A program made the position numbers and the translations under genes. From Streptomyces sp. HUAS ZL42 (GTDB lineage: Bacteria; Actinomycetota; Actinomycetes; Streptomycetales; Streptomycetaceae): a stretch of DNA of 64,000 bases. The notes below the pieces were generated by a model, which worked only from the letters and a program-made list of their open reading frames with translations, had not been told where the DNA came from and searched no databases. Shown piece after piece: positions 32,734 to 40,968 of this stretch (position 1 is the stretch's first letter; each line of letters opens with the position of its first letter). The stretch spans positions 992,001 through 1,056,000 of the forward strand of contig NZ_CP160403.1 in assembly GCF_040782645.1 (NCBI RefSeq), written 5' to 3'.

Positions 32734-33490
32734 CGTGACGAGCTACGACTCCGACGCGCCGATCGCCGAGGACGGCAGCCTCACCGGGAAGTTCTTCGCC
32801 GTACGGAAGGCGCTCGGCGCCCGTGAACCACTCCGCTCATCCGAACGGCTGCCGACGCTGCCACCGACCCGCGTCCCGCTCTCCCACCGCGCCGACCTGC
32901 TCGCCGGCCTGCGCGCCGTGCCGTCTCCCACCTCGGCCGCCCCGCACCCCGCGTCATTCGAACACCTCGGACTGGACGCGGGCATGGTTCTGCACACCGC
33001 ACACCCGCGCATTCCGGCAGGCGAACACCGGCTGATCCTCACCGACGTACGAGACCGGGCAACGGTCTTCAGCGACGGCACCCTCCTCGGCGTCGCCGGC
33101 CCCGACACCCCGGAACTCCCCGTTCACGGAACCGGAGACGTCGTACGACTGGAGATCCTGGTCGAGAACCTCGGGCGCGTGGACTACGGCCCGGGCATCG
33201 GCCGGCACAAAGGCCTGCTCGGTCCCGTCCTCGTCGACCGGCGCATCGTGCAGGGCTGGGACAGCACGCCGGTCGCACTGCAGGAGTGGTCCGCCGCGGA
33301 GCTGGCCGGCGCGGTCGCCGCCGGTCCCACGACCACGCACGCCGGATTCGCCGCGGCGACGTTCCATGTCGACACGCCTGCGGACAACACCGTGACGGCC
33401 CTCGAACTGGAACGGCTCGGTGCAGTCCTGGAATTGCGGGATCGTCCCGAGCTGGGACCGCCGGAGGAGTACGTCGAGGAGTTCGACTGA
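32734..33490 (+). pseudogene. C-terminal fragment of a GH35 beta-galactosidase
   Basis: About 250 residues match the beta-sandwich end of GH35 beta-galactosidases: SYDSDAPIAEDGSLTGKF, DRATVFSDGTLLGV, LEILVENLGRVDYGPGIG and KGLLGPVLVDRRIVQGWDS. The catalytic (beta/alpha)8 barrel is gone. The fragment keeps its frame and natural stop, so the deletion removed the 5' part only. It is not expected to be active. Confidence 0.75.
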
Positions 33491-33669
33491 CGAAGTCCGC
33501 TCACCACCGAGATCAGACGACCGGTCGACACTCACCGGTTGACACTCCCTCAAATACTGTTAGTCAAAAGGGCGTTGACGGTCATGTTCCGGAAGTGAAA
33601 GGGCGCACACAACTCCTCCATGCGGTGTAGCTTCTACCCGTCAGTAGGGGCTTGAGCAAGGGTGGATGT

Positions 33670-34737
33670 GTGGTTGCCTCTCCGCAAACCGAAAAGTTCG
33701 CAGCCTGTCTTCGGATGCTGAAGGACCGCAGTGGCCGGGGCTACGACCGCCTCGGCAAGGAGGCGGGCGTCAGTGGTTCCAGTCTGCATCGGTACTGCTC
33801 CGGCCTCAGCGTCCCGACGGACTACCGGGTGGTGCACGCCTTCGCCAAGGTGTGCGGAGCCAGTGCGGAGGAGCTCCGCGAACTCCACCGGCTGTGGGCG
33901 CTGGCGGACACCGACCGGGACGTACCGGCCGTGACCGCCGAGGAGAACCCGGAACCAGAACCGGAGGAGCCTGCCGTGCCCGCGCAGGTGAGCCCCGGAC
34001 CGGACGACGTCACCCCGCCGGAGATCACCCCCGACGAGGCCGAGAAGCCGCGACGCTCCCGCGTGCCCCAGAAGCTGTCCTCCCGTATCGCGATACTGAC
34101 CGCCGTCGCCGCGGTGGCGCTGGTGGCCGGCTTCGTGTGGCTGCCCTTGGGGCGCCCCGCCGGTGCCTCACCGGCGGACGACGACAGACTGCTGTACTCC
34201 CCCGCGTGCCAGTCGGTGAGCATGGGCCAGCACGACGAGTGCGTGCGGGAGGTCCAGACCCTGTTGGCGCGGGCGAAGGGCAGGCTCGCCGTCGACGGGG
34301 ACTTCGGGCCGGAGACCCTGCGCAGACTCACCGCGTTCCAGGTGCTGGCGGGCGTGCCGGCGAGAAGCGCGGTCGACGACGCCACCAAGAAGGCGCTCTA
34401 CGCGCAGAAGGTGAGCATGGCGACCTGGTCGCCGGCCGAGGTGGAGAAGCGGATCCGTCAGGTGTTCGTCGAGGATCCCGACACCGCCGTGGCCATCGCC
34501 CGCTGTGCCTCGTTCCTCGACCCGCTGTGGGTGCTGCCCAACACCAACGGCAGCCGCAACTGGGGCGTGTTCCAGATCTCCGACGCCCGCCTGCGGGAGC
34601 TCGACGGCACGCCACTGCGGGCGTTCGACCCGGAGTGGAACATCAAGGCGGCCCACCGTCTGTGGAGCGCCCAACGTGACTTCCACGACTGGCCCTCCTG
34701 CGAGGCGGCGCTGAAGAAGGACTCACCGAAGAGCTGA
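33670..34737 (+). CDS. Membrane-anchored HTH protein with external peptidoglycan-binding and lysozyme-like domains
   Basis: A 355-residue bitopic protein. Residues about 5-70 form an XRE-like helix-turn-helix (YDRLGKEAGVSGSSLHRYCS, then HAFAKVCGASAEELRELHRL). An acidic Pro/Glu linker follows, then one membrane helix near 139-158 (IAILTAVAAVALVAGFVW), a PG_binding_1 domain near 175-243 (DGDFGPETLRRLTAFQV), and a lysozyme-like domain near 255-350 (NTNGSRNWGVFQISDA). In related domains the catalytic Glu sits in an ARCES motif; here Ala280 replaces it (ARCAS), so the domain probably binds but does not cut. This suggests a wall sensor signalling to DNA. The GTG at 33670 was preferred to TTG at 33652. 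Confidence 0.85.
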   Translation: MVASPQTEKFAACLRMLKDRSGRGYDRLGKEAGVSGSSLHRYCSGLSVPTDYRVVHAFAKVCGASAEELRELHRLWALADTDRDVPAVTAEENPEPEPEEPAVPAQVSPGPDDVTPPEITPDEAEKPRRSRVPQKLSSRIAILTAVAAVALVAGFVWLPLGRPAGASPADDDRLLYSPACQSVSMGQHDECVREVQTLLARAKGRLAVDGDFGPETLRRLTAFQVLAGVPARSAVDDATKKALYAQKVSMATWSPAEVEKRIRQVFVEDPDTAVAIARCASFLDPLWVLPNTNGSRNWGVFQISDARLRELDGTPLRAFDPEWNIKAAHRLWSAQRDFHDWPSCEAALKKDSPKS

Positions 34738-34744
34738 AGCCCGC

Positions 34745-34778
34745 AGCCCCGGGTACCGCCGCAGCGGTACCCGGGGCT
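34745..34778. terminator. Bidirectional terminator between two wall genes
   Basis: A perfect 15-bp stem (AGCCCCGGGTACCGC at 34745-34759, complement at 34764-34778) closes a 4-base CGCA loop between the convergent HTH-lysozyme-like gene and the M15 peptidase gene. Confidence 0.88.
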
Positions 34779-34812
34779 GGGACTTCCGGCTCCGGATCAC
34801 CCCGGGACGGCC

Positions 34813-35562
34813 TCAGATGGTGCCGCTCTCCCACCACCAGTCACGACCGAGGTCGGCCCTGCTGTCCACGTGCTGGTGGTCGACGGTGTACCTCTCCAGC
34901 CCGGAGAACCCGCAGGTCTCCGCCTTCTGGTAGACGGTCCTGTTGGCCACGCCGGGCACGTCGAGGTCGGCCGCGGTGCCGTACAGGTGCATGCTGTCGC
35001 TGGCCCCGCCGATCTCGGCGTTGTGCGCGATGCTGCGGAAGCCGGAGTTGACCGTGATCGGCTTGTCGCCCAGCTTCTTGCGCAGCGCCTCCAGCTTGTA
35101 CATGCAGCGGCGGACGTTCTCCTTCACCTGCGCCGCGCTCAGCTTGCCGCCGTTGAAGGTGCCGCTCGCCTGGTCCACGAACTCGCTCCAGTTGAAGTGG
35201 GCCGTGGAGCCGTCCGACTGCTCCAGCGCGTTGAGCTTCGCCTGGGTGTTGGGTCCGACGCTGGCGTCGGCGGCGAGACCGTACGCCGTCTGGAACCGGC
35301 GAACGGCCGCCGCCGTACCGGGGCCGAAGTCCCCGTCGATGCTGACCCGGGTGTGGCTTGCGCTGTCCGCCGCCCAGCCCGCGACCCGGATCTGCAGCTC
35401 GGTCACGTCGGCGCCGCTGTCGCCCTGTTCCAGAGTGCGCGACCACGAATAGGCCTGTGCGACGCCCGAGAACAGCAGCTGTCCGAACGCGACGCCCGCG
35501 CCGGCGGCCAGCGTGCCACGCAGCATGGTGCGGCGGTTGATGGGGCGGAAGGAGGAAGTCAT
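34813..35562 (-). CDS. Secreted zinc D-Ala-D-Ala carboxypeptidase (M15A) with peptidoglycan-binding domain
   Basis: A 249-residue exported peptidase with a twin-arginine signal (NRRTMLRGTLAAGAGVAF, cleavage near AQA-YSW), a PG_binding_1 domain at about 40-110 (SIDGDFGPGTAAAVRRFQTA) and an M15A catalytic domain. The zinc ligands are seen as His and Asp in SMHLYGTAADLDV and His in DHQHVDS; SGFRS is also conserved. It resembles the Streptomyces albus G enzyme and should trim the terminal D-Ala of peptidoglycan stems. It is the last gene of a four-gene minus-strand cluster. Confidence 0.92.
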   Translation of the reverse strand: MTSSFRPINRRTMLRGTLAAGAGVAFGQLLFSGVAQAYSWSRTLEQGDSGADVTELQIRVAGWAADSASHTRVSIDGDFGPGTAAAVRRFQTAYGLAADASVGPNTQAKLNALEQSDGSTAHFNWSEFVDQASGTFNGGKLSAAQVKENVRRCMYKLEALRKKLGDKPITVNSGFRSIAHNAEIGGASDSMHLYGTAADLDVPGVANRTVYQKAETCGFSGLERYTVDHQHVDSRADLGRDWWWESGTI

Positions 35563-35598
35563 CGTCGTCCTTTCGGGGAACGGTGAGGTGGGAAGAGG

Positions 35599-36015
35599 TC
35601 AGTAGGCGATCTGGAACTTGACGTTCTGAGCGTCCTGGTCATAAGGGCCCACGCGCAGAACGAAGTGGGTGCCGTCCTTGACGTCGGTGGCGACGGTCGC
35701 CCACTCGGTGCCGTGGAGGGAGTAGGTGTCGTCGTGGTTGCACTTGGTGGTGTGGTCGACGAACACCACACAGGCGTAGAGGAACACCCCCGGCTCGTCC
35801 GTGATGAGCCGCATGTTGATGTCGTTGCACCGCGAGGACGTGGTGTAGGTGCCGTACGACACGGGGGACGTGGAGTAGTGGTACGTCAGGGTCTTGGCTC
35901 CGCCGTAGCAGCTGACGGCGGCGGCCGAGGACTGTGCCGAGGCGGGCGCGACGCCCGCGCCCAGCAGTGCGGCCGCGGTGAACAGAGCCGAGGCGAACGT
36001 CCTGCTCCGGATCAT
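35599..36015 (-). CDS. Small secreted four-cysteine protein A
   Basis: A 138-residue protein with a Sec signal (RTFASALFTAAALLGAGVAP, cleavage near ASA-QSS). The mature part has four cysteines (SCYGGAKTL, SSRCNDINMRL, LYACVVF, TKCNHDD), suggesting two disulfides, and ends DGTHFVLRVGP. It is paralogous to the next upstream gene (shared CYGG, RCxDINMR, ATDV-DG-x-F). I do not recognise the family. It lies 36 bases upstream of the carboxypeptidase and probably shares its transcript, implying a wall- or lysis-related job such as inhibitor, toxin or wall-binding protein. Confidence 0.8.
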   Translation of the reverse strand: MIRSRTFASALFTAAALLGAGVAPASAQSSAAAVSCYGGAKTLTYHYSTSPVSYGTYTTSSRCNDINMRLITDEPGVFLYACVVFVDHTTKCNHDDTYSLHGTEWATVATDVKDGTHFVLRVGPYDQDAQNVKFQIAY

Positions 36016-36040
36016 GGTGGTCTCCGTTCGGTGAGGGGGG

Positions 36041-36430
36041 TCAGAAGGCGATCTGCATGACGGCGTCGTCGCCCTCGAGGGGGATGCCGGCGGACACCGT
36101 GAACTTGCTGCCGTCCAGGACGTCGGTGGCGATGGTCGTCCAGCTCCGGCCGACCTTGGTCCAGCGGTTGCAGGTGCCGTACTTCGCGAACTTCACGCAG
36201 GCGTCCACGTAGTCCGCGGTTCCGCTGATCACGCGCATGTTGATGTCGTGGCAGCGGCTCGTGGTCCAGTACGGGCCGAAGTCGACTGCGTCCCCGTAGC
36301 GCACCGTGACCGCCCCGCCGTAACAGGTCGTCGCGGCCGTGGCGGCCGAGGCGGAGGTGGGCGCCGGAGCGGTGAAGCCCAGGGTGACGAGCAGTGCGAC
36401 GAGGGACGCGCGTGCGAACCGGATGGTCAT
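36041..36430 (-). CDS. Small secreted four-cysteine protein B (paralogue)
   Basis: A 129-residue protein with a Sec signal (RFARASLVALLVTLGFTAPA, cleavage near ASA-ATA). Four cysteines in the same order as its neighbour (TCYGGAVTV, TSRCHDINMRV, VDACVKF, GTCNRWT), then SWTTIATDVLDGSKFTV. The start is the ATG at 36430. It lies 25 bases from protein A and 26 from the lysozyme, so the pair arose by tandem duplication and is co-transcribed with the lytic enzymes. The function is unknown. Confidence 0.8.
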   Translation of the reverse strand: MTIRFARASLVALLVTLGFTAPAPTSASAATAATTCYGGAVTVRYGDAVDFGPYWTTSRCHDINMRVISGTADYVDACVKFAKYGTCNRWTKVGRSWTTIATDVLDGSKFTVSAGIPLEGDDAVMQIAF

Positions 36431-36456
36431 GGGGGTCCTCCTTGGTCCTGCCGGGA

Positions 36457-37803
36457 TCAGCGGTTGGCCAGACGGTCCAGATCGGCCTGGGAGCCGTTGA
36501 ACACGTCCGCGGTCGCCGGTGCCTGGATGCCCGGGAAAAGCGCGGCGTCGGTGTACTGCCACATCGCCCAGGTCGTCGAGCCGTTCGGCAGCGGTGGCCG
36601 GCTGATCGACTGGCGGTAGTCCGCGAGTTGCAGCGGATACCGGGCGAACGCGGTGGTCGAACCCAGGCAGTCGTCAAGGAAGGACTTCTGGGTGTAGATG
36701 ATCGGAGTGCGGCCGAAGGCCGCCTCCACCCGGTCGAGCCAGGCCTTGGCGTCGGCCACCGTGCCGTAGGTGGGACAGCGTCCGCTGCCGTCGTCCATGC
36801 GTTCCAGGTCGAAGACGGGCGGCAGGTCGCCCGCACGCTGTCCGGTGTAGCCGGTCGCTCGTGCGGCGGTGATGAACCGGTCGGCCTGCGCGGTACCCGT
36901 GTCGGGCGACGTGCCCGTGTAGAAGTGGTAGGGCGCGACGGCCAGCCCCGCCGCCCTGGCCGCGGGGAGGTCGGTGGCAAGGTATTCGTCGGTGACGTTC
37001 AGGCCCCGGGTGGCCTTGACCGTCGCGAACTCGACACCCGAGGCCCGTACGGCCTTCCAGTCGATCGGTGCGCCGCCGGGGTGCTGGTACTTGGCTGTGT
37101 CCAGGCCGTCGATCGGGTATCCGGCGGGGCGCGGTGGTGTGCAGTACGTGTTGCGGCCGGCCCAGTCCACCAGTTTCGCCCAGGTGTTGGGTCCCACGAC
37201 CCCGTCGGCGCTGAGGTTGGCGCAGTGCTGGAGCTCGATGACCCGGCCCTCGGTCCCGCCCCCGAAGTTCCCGTCGATGGCCAGGGGCGGATAGTGGAAC
37301 GGCTCCATGGCCAGGTTCAGACGGCACTGCAGTTCCTTGACCTCAGTGCCCGTCACACCCCGACGCAGCGTCGGGCGTGCGTCGGTGTGGCCGCACACGG
37401 TCGTCTGCGCCGTGCTCGACGTGCCCTGGTTCGCGCAGGAGTGCGGCCCCGCGGCCCAGGTGTTCAGCGCCGCCCAGGTCTGCGGGCCGAGCACACCGTC
37501 CACGTCCAGCCCGGCACACCGCTGGAACTCCTTGACACGCGTCTCCGTCGCCGGCCCGAACGAGCCGTCCGCCGCGATCGGCGTGTAACGGCTCGGCTTC
37601 GTCGCCAGATTGAGCTCGCACTGCGCCTCGACCGTCGAGTCCCCCGTCGATCCCCGCTGCAGCGTGGGCTGTGCGCTCGTATGCCCGCAGACCGCGACGG
37701 CGGTGGCTGCGGACTCCGCCGCCTGCACCACCATGGGCCCGTACAGGGGCAGGACCGCTGCCACGGCGAGGGTCAGACCCCGCAGAAGCGTCCTCTGTCC
37801 CAT
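36457..37803 (-). CDS. Secreted GH25 lysozyme with two peptidoglycan-binding domains
   Basis: A 448-residue exported muramidase. A Sec signal (LRGLTLAVAAVLPLYGPMVV, cleavage near VQA-AES) is followed by two PG_binding_1 domains at about 45-125 (DGSFGPATETRVKEFQRCA) and 130-215 (DGNFGGGTEGRVIELQHCA), and a GH25 domain from about 225 (DGLDTAKYQHPGG, with catalytic Asp/Glu in PPVFDLERMD). Many cysteines in the binding domains suggest disulfides. The ATG at 37803 has GGGGGA eight bases upstream. It is the first gene of the cluster with the two small secreted proteins and the carboxypeptidase. Confidence 0.92.
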   Translation of the reverse strand: MGQRTLLRGLTLAVAAVLPLYGPMVVQAAESAATAVAVCGHTSAQPTLQRGSTGDSTVEAQCELNLATKPSRYTPIAADGSFGPATETRVKEFQRCAGLDVDGVLGPQTWAALNTWAAGPHSCANQGTSSTAQTTVCGHTDARPTLRRGVTGTEVKELQCRLNLAMEPFHYPPLAIDGNFGGGTEGRVIELQHCANLSADGVVGPNTWAKLVDWAGRNTYCTPPRPAGYPIDGLDTAKYQHPGGAPIDWKAVRASGVEFATVKATRGLNVTDEYLATDLPAARAAGLAVAPYHFYTGTSPDTGTAQADRFITAARATGYTGQRAGDLPPVFDLERMDDGSGRCPTYGTVADAKAWLDRVEAAFGRTPIIYTQKSFLDDCLGSTTAFARYPLQLADYRQSISRPPLPNGSTTWAMWQYTDAALFPGIQAPATADVFNGSQADLDRLANR

Positions 37804-38094
37804 CTGGTGTTCCCCCTCATGTGAGTGGCCGGGAGCCCCCGGCACGGATCACGCTGGCAGCGGGTTTCCCCGAAGTGGATCCTCCTGCCCCGGATTGGGA
37901 CGCCGGGACAGTCACGCGCCTGTGACCTGCGGGGACGGATCACCGCTGGGATGAACATGGGATACGGACGACGGCCCTCGACGATGGGCGGAGGCCGTCG
38001 TGGTCGAGGCAGGCCGCCCGCCGGGTCAGCCTCGGGTGCGCCTCAGGTCGCAAGTCGGTGGGCAAGAGATGTGTGACACCGCAGGATTGGAGCT

Positions 38095-38541
38095 GTGACA
38101 GCTCGTGGTTTCGACGTGGACACCTTCTTGCGGCAGCCGCTCACCGCTCGCCTCGCCACCGATGGGCCCACGGTGCGCCCGGTCTGGTTCCTCTGGGAGG
38201 ACGGCGCATTCTGGGTGCTGACGGGTCCGTGGACCCGGTTGTTCCACCGTGTGAAGGACGATCCGGGCGTCGCGCTCGTGGTGGACGAATGCGATCTCGT
38301 GACGGGACGCGTTCAGCAGGTGATCGCCCGGGGGCAGGCTGAGCTCGTACCGTTCGACGTGCCGAGAGGGCGGCGCAAGCTGGCCCGCTATCTGGGAGCG
38401 GACGAGGCTCTGTGGGATGAACGGTTCGTGCACTACCTGTACGACGATCCGAGCGAACGAGGCACGATGTGGCTGCGCTTGACGCCCGCCTCACTCACGG
38501 CCCAGGACCTGAGCTACTCCGTCGCCCGTAACGTTCTGTGA
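38095..38541 (+). CDS. Pyridoxamine-5'-phosphate-oxidase-fold flavin/F420 protein
   Basis: A 148-residue split-barrel protein: FLRQPLTARLATDGPTVRPV, then WFLWEDGAFWVLTGPWTRLF and DPGVALVVDECDL. This is the start of PNPOx-like proteins that bind FMN or F420. The specific substrate is unknown. The start is GTG at 38095. It lies four bases before the next gene, with which it probably forms an operon. The preceding 37804-38094 shows no other gene. Confidence 0.8.
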   Translation: MTARGFDVDTFLRQPLTARLATDGPTVRPVWFLWEDGAFWVLTGPWTRLFHRVKDDPGVALVVDECDLVTGRVQQVIARGQAELVPFDVPRGRRKLARYLGADEALWDERFVHYLYDDPSERGTMWLRLTPASLTAQDLSYSVARNVL

Positions 38542-38545
38542 GACT

Positions 38546-38935
38546 GTGCGGATGGAACTCCATGTGTCCCACATCGTCATGGACTGCGCGGACCCGGAGC
38601 GGCTCGCGGCATTCTGGTCGGACTTCCTCGGCGTACAGATCAAGACGAGATGGAGGCAGTACGTCCTCTTGGAGCCCTCCCGAGACGGCGCCTCGGCACT
38701 TGCCTTCCAGCGTGTCGGCGAGGCCAAGACGGGCAAGAACCGCGCGCACGTCGATCTGACCGTGCCGGATCTGGAGGCGGCGACACGTCACGCCGTGAGT
38801 TTCGGCGCCGTCGTCATCGACGAGACGACCGAAGACGGTGTCACCGTACGGGTCATGGCCGATCCCGAAGGGAACGAGTTCTGCCTCGTCCGCCTTCCGC
38901 CGCACGAGGGTACGTCTTCACAGGTCACCTCGTGA
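38546..38935 (+). CDS. VOC/glyoxalase-superfamily protein
   Basis: A 129-residue protein with two beta-alpha-beta-beta-beta units: ELHVSHIVMDCADPERLAAF, WSDFLGVQIKTRW, AHVDLTVPDLEAATRH and VMADPEGNEFCLVRLP. The closing DPEGNEF-LVR is the typical VOC ending with a metal-ligand Glu. The enzyme activity cannot be told from sequence. The GTG at 38546 or the ATG two codons later may be the start. A stem-loop follows it. Confidence 0.85.
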   Translation: MRMELHVSHIVMDCADPERLAAFWSDFLGVQIKTRWRQYVLLEPSRDGASALAFQRVGEAKTGKNRAHVDLTVPDLEAATRHAVSFGAVVIDETTEDGVTVRVMADPEGNEFCLVRLPPHEGTSSQVTS

Positions 38936-38942
38936 TGGACTG

Positions 38943-38988
38943 GTCGAGAAGATCCGCACCGGGATCTCCGACTGCGGACCTTCTCGAC
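38943..38988. terminator. Stem-loop between the VOC gene and pgm
   Basis: Arms 38943-38958 and 38973-38988 pair over 16 positions with one mismatch around a 14-base loop, between two convergent genes. Confidence 0.8.
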
Positions 38989-38994
38989 AGCGCG

Positions 38995-40635
38995 TCAGCT
39001 TCCCAGTGCCCGCTGCACCACGAGCTTGGCCTCGTCCTGGACCTGACGCAGGTGGTCGGGGCCCCGGAACGACTCCGCGTAGATCTTGTACACGTCCTCG
39101 GTGCCCGAGGGTCGGGCCGCGAACCACGCGTTCTCGGTGGTCACCTTGATGCCGCCGATGGAGGCGCCGTTGCCCGGCGCTTCGGTGAGTACGGCGGTGA
39201 CCGGCTCCCCGGCGAGGGTGTCGGCGCTGACCTGTGCCGGGGACAGCTTGGCCAGGAGGGCCTTTTCCTCTCGGGACGCCGGTGCGTCGATGCGGGCGTA
39301 GGCCGGTTCGCCGAAGCGTGCCGTGAGCGCGGCGTAGTGCTCGGACGGTGTCTTGCCGGTGACGGCCGTGATCTCGGAGGCGAGCAGGGCCAGAATGATG
39401 CCGTCCTTGTCGGTGGTCCACACCGAACCGTCCCGGCGCAGGAACGACGCTCCGGCCGACTCCTCGCCTCCGAAGCCGAGCGATCCGTCGACCAGTCCGT
39501 CCACGAACCACTTGAATCCCACCGGCACTTCGACCAGTCGGCGGCCCAGGTCGGCGGCGACCCGGTCGATCATGCCGGACGACACCAGCGTCTTGCCCAC
39601 GCCCGCACCCGCGGGCCACTCCTTGCGGTGCCCGTACAGGTAGGAGATGGCGACGGCAAGGTAGTGATTGGGGTTCATCAGGCCGGCGTCCGGAGTGACG
39701 ATGCCGTGCCGGTCGGCGTCGGCGTCGTTGCCCGTCGCGATCTGGAAACGGTCGCGCTGCTCGATCAACGAGGCCATCGCATGCGGCGAGGAGCAGTCCA
39801 TGCGGATCTTGCCGTCCCAGTCCAGCGTCATGAAGCGCCAGGTCGGGTCGGTCAGCGGATTGACCACCGTCAGGTCGAGGCGGTGCTGCTCGGCGATGCG
39901 CCCCCAGTAGGCCACCGAGGCCCCTCCGAGCGGGTCGGCACCGATCCGTACGCCGGCCGTCCGGATCGCGTCCAGGTCCAGCACGTTCGGCAGGTCGGAC
40001 ACATACGAGTCCAGGAAGTCGTAGCGTGCGGTGCCGGGTGCGGCGAGCGCCCGGGTGTAGGAGACGCGCCGTACGTCCTTCAGGCCGGCTGCGATGATCT
40101 CGTTCGCCCGGTCCTGGATCCAGGAGGTCGCGTCGGAGCCTGCCGGACCGCCGCTGGGCGGGTTGTACTTGAAGCCGCCGTCGGCAGGCGGGTTGTGCGA
40201 GGGGGTCACGACCACGCCGTCCGCCGGCCCGGAGGTGCGGCCCCGGTTGTGGGTCAGGATGGCGTGCGAGACCGCCGGGGTGGGCGAGTAACCGTCCGCG
40301 GTGTCGATGAGCACCGTCACGTCGTTGGCCGCGAACACCTCCAGCGCGGTGACCCTCGCGGGCTCGGACAGGGCGTGCGTGTCCGCTCCCAGGAAGAGGG
40401 GGCCGTCGGTGCCCTGTTCCGCGCGATACTCGCAGATGGCCTGGCTTGTCGCGGCGATGTGGTCCTCGTTGAACGCCGCCGCCAGCGACGATCCGCGATG
40501 CCCTGACGTGCCGAACGCGACGCGCTGCTCCGGCGCGGCCGGGTCGGGGTGCAACGCGTAGTACGCCGTCACCAGCCTGGCGACGTCGATCAGGTCCTCG
40601 GGTCCGGCCGGCTTGCCCGCTCGCTCAGAGTGCAT
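38995..40635 (-). CDS. pgm: Phosphoglucomutase (alpha-D-glucose-specific)
   Basis: A 546-residue enzyme interconverting glucose-1-phosphate and glucose-6-phosphate. The phosphoserine loop is [19 protein letters not shown], the metal loop [11 protein letters not shown], the sugar-binding segment [17 protein letters not shown], and the phosphate-binding end [19 protein letters not shown]. Length and motif order are those of bacterial Pgm. It is transcribed alone. Confidence 0.95.
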   Translation of the reverse strand: MHSERAGKPAGPEDLIDVARLVTAYYALHPDPAAPEQRVAFGTSGHRGSSLAAAFNEDHIAATSQAICEYRAEQGTDGPLFLGADTHALSEPARVTALEVFAANDVTVLIDTADGYSPTPAVSHAILTHNRGRTSGPADGVVVTPSHNPPADGGFKYNPPSGGPAGSDATSWIQDRANEIIAAGLKDVRRVSYTRALAAPGTARYDFLDSYVSDLPNVLDLDAIRTAGVRIGADPLGGASVAYWGRIAEQHRLDLTVVNPLTDPTWRFMTLDWDGKIRMDCSSPHAMASLIEQRDRFQIATGNDADADRHGIVTPDAGLMNPNHYLAVAISYLYGHRKEWPAGAGVGKTLVSSGMIDRVAADLGRRLVEVPVGFKWFVDGLVDGSLGFGGEESAGASFLRRDGSVWTTDKDGIILALLASEITAVTGKTPSEHYAALTARFGEPAYARIDAPASREEKALLAKLSPAQVSADTLAGEPVTAVLTEAPGNGASIGGIKVTTENAWFAARPSGTEDVYKIYAESFRGPDHLRQVQDEAKLVVQRALGS

Positions 40636-40728
40636 GACACCCGCTCCTCGTGTCGATCACGCATTCACTCGCGACTATCTTCCCCCTTTCGGGGTGCGGG
40701 CCGCGCCGCGTGGCCGGCTCGGGCTCGG

Positions 40729-40968
40729 TCAGGTGGTCTTCCTGTCGGTGAACACCGTCAGGACGCGCAGGGCGGCCGCGCCGGTGTCCGTCAGCAGGCC
40801 GACCGCCGGCGTCGTCCACCGGTCCAGGATGCGCTGCACCTCCGGATCGACCTCGATGGTGATCCGGACGTATCTGGTTCTCAGCGTGGTCGCCCTGGGG
40901 GTATGGGGGCCCGGCTCCGCCTGACCGCGCAGCAAGGCCGCGCGGTAGTTGTCCTTGCGCTGGTTCAT
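40729..40968 (-). CDS. Small ribbon-helix-helix-like partner of ParA
   Basis: A 79-residue protein with a basic N-terminus and a central block TRYVRITIEVDPEVQRILDR that looks like the beta-strand plus helix of ribbon-helix-helix DNA-binding proteins. Its start overlaps the parA stop (ATGA), as in parA-parB-like partition pairs with small partners. The family assignment is inferred from pattern and context only. Confidence 0.6.
   Translation of the reverse strand: MNQRKDNYRAALLRGQAEPGPHTPRATTLRTRYVRITIEVDPEVQRILDRWTTPAVGLLTDTGAAALRVLTVFTDRKTT

Noticed and set aside
32234..33490. A single 418-residue intact protein
   Set aside because: Its parts belong to different families (LysR, GH35) and its first 60 residues are antisense to a tautomerase fragment, so it is a mosaic of remnants.
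40682..40694. CCCC-CTTTC-GGGG hairpin between parA partner and pgm
   Set aside because: Stem of only four pairs; too weak to call a terminator.
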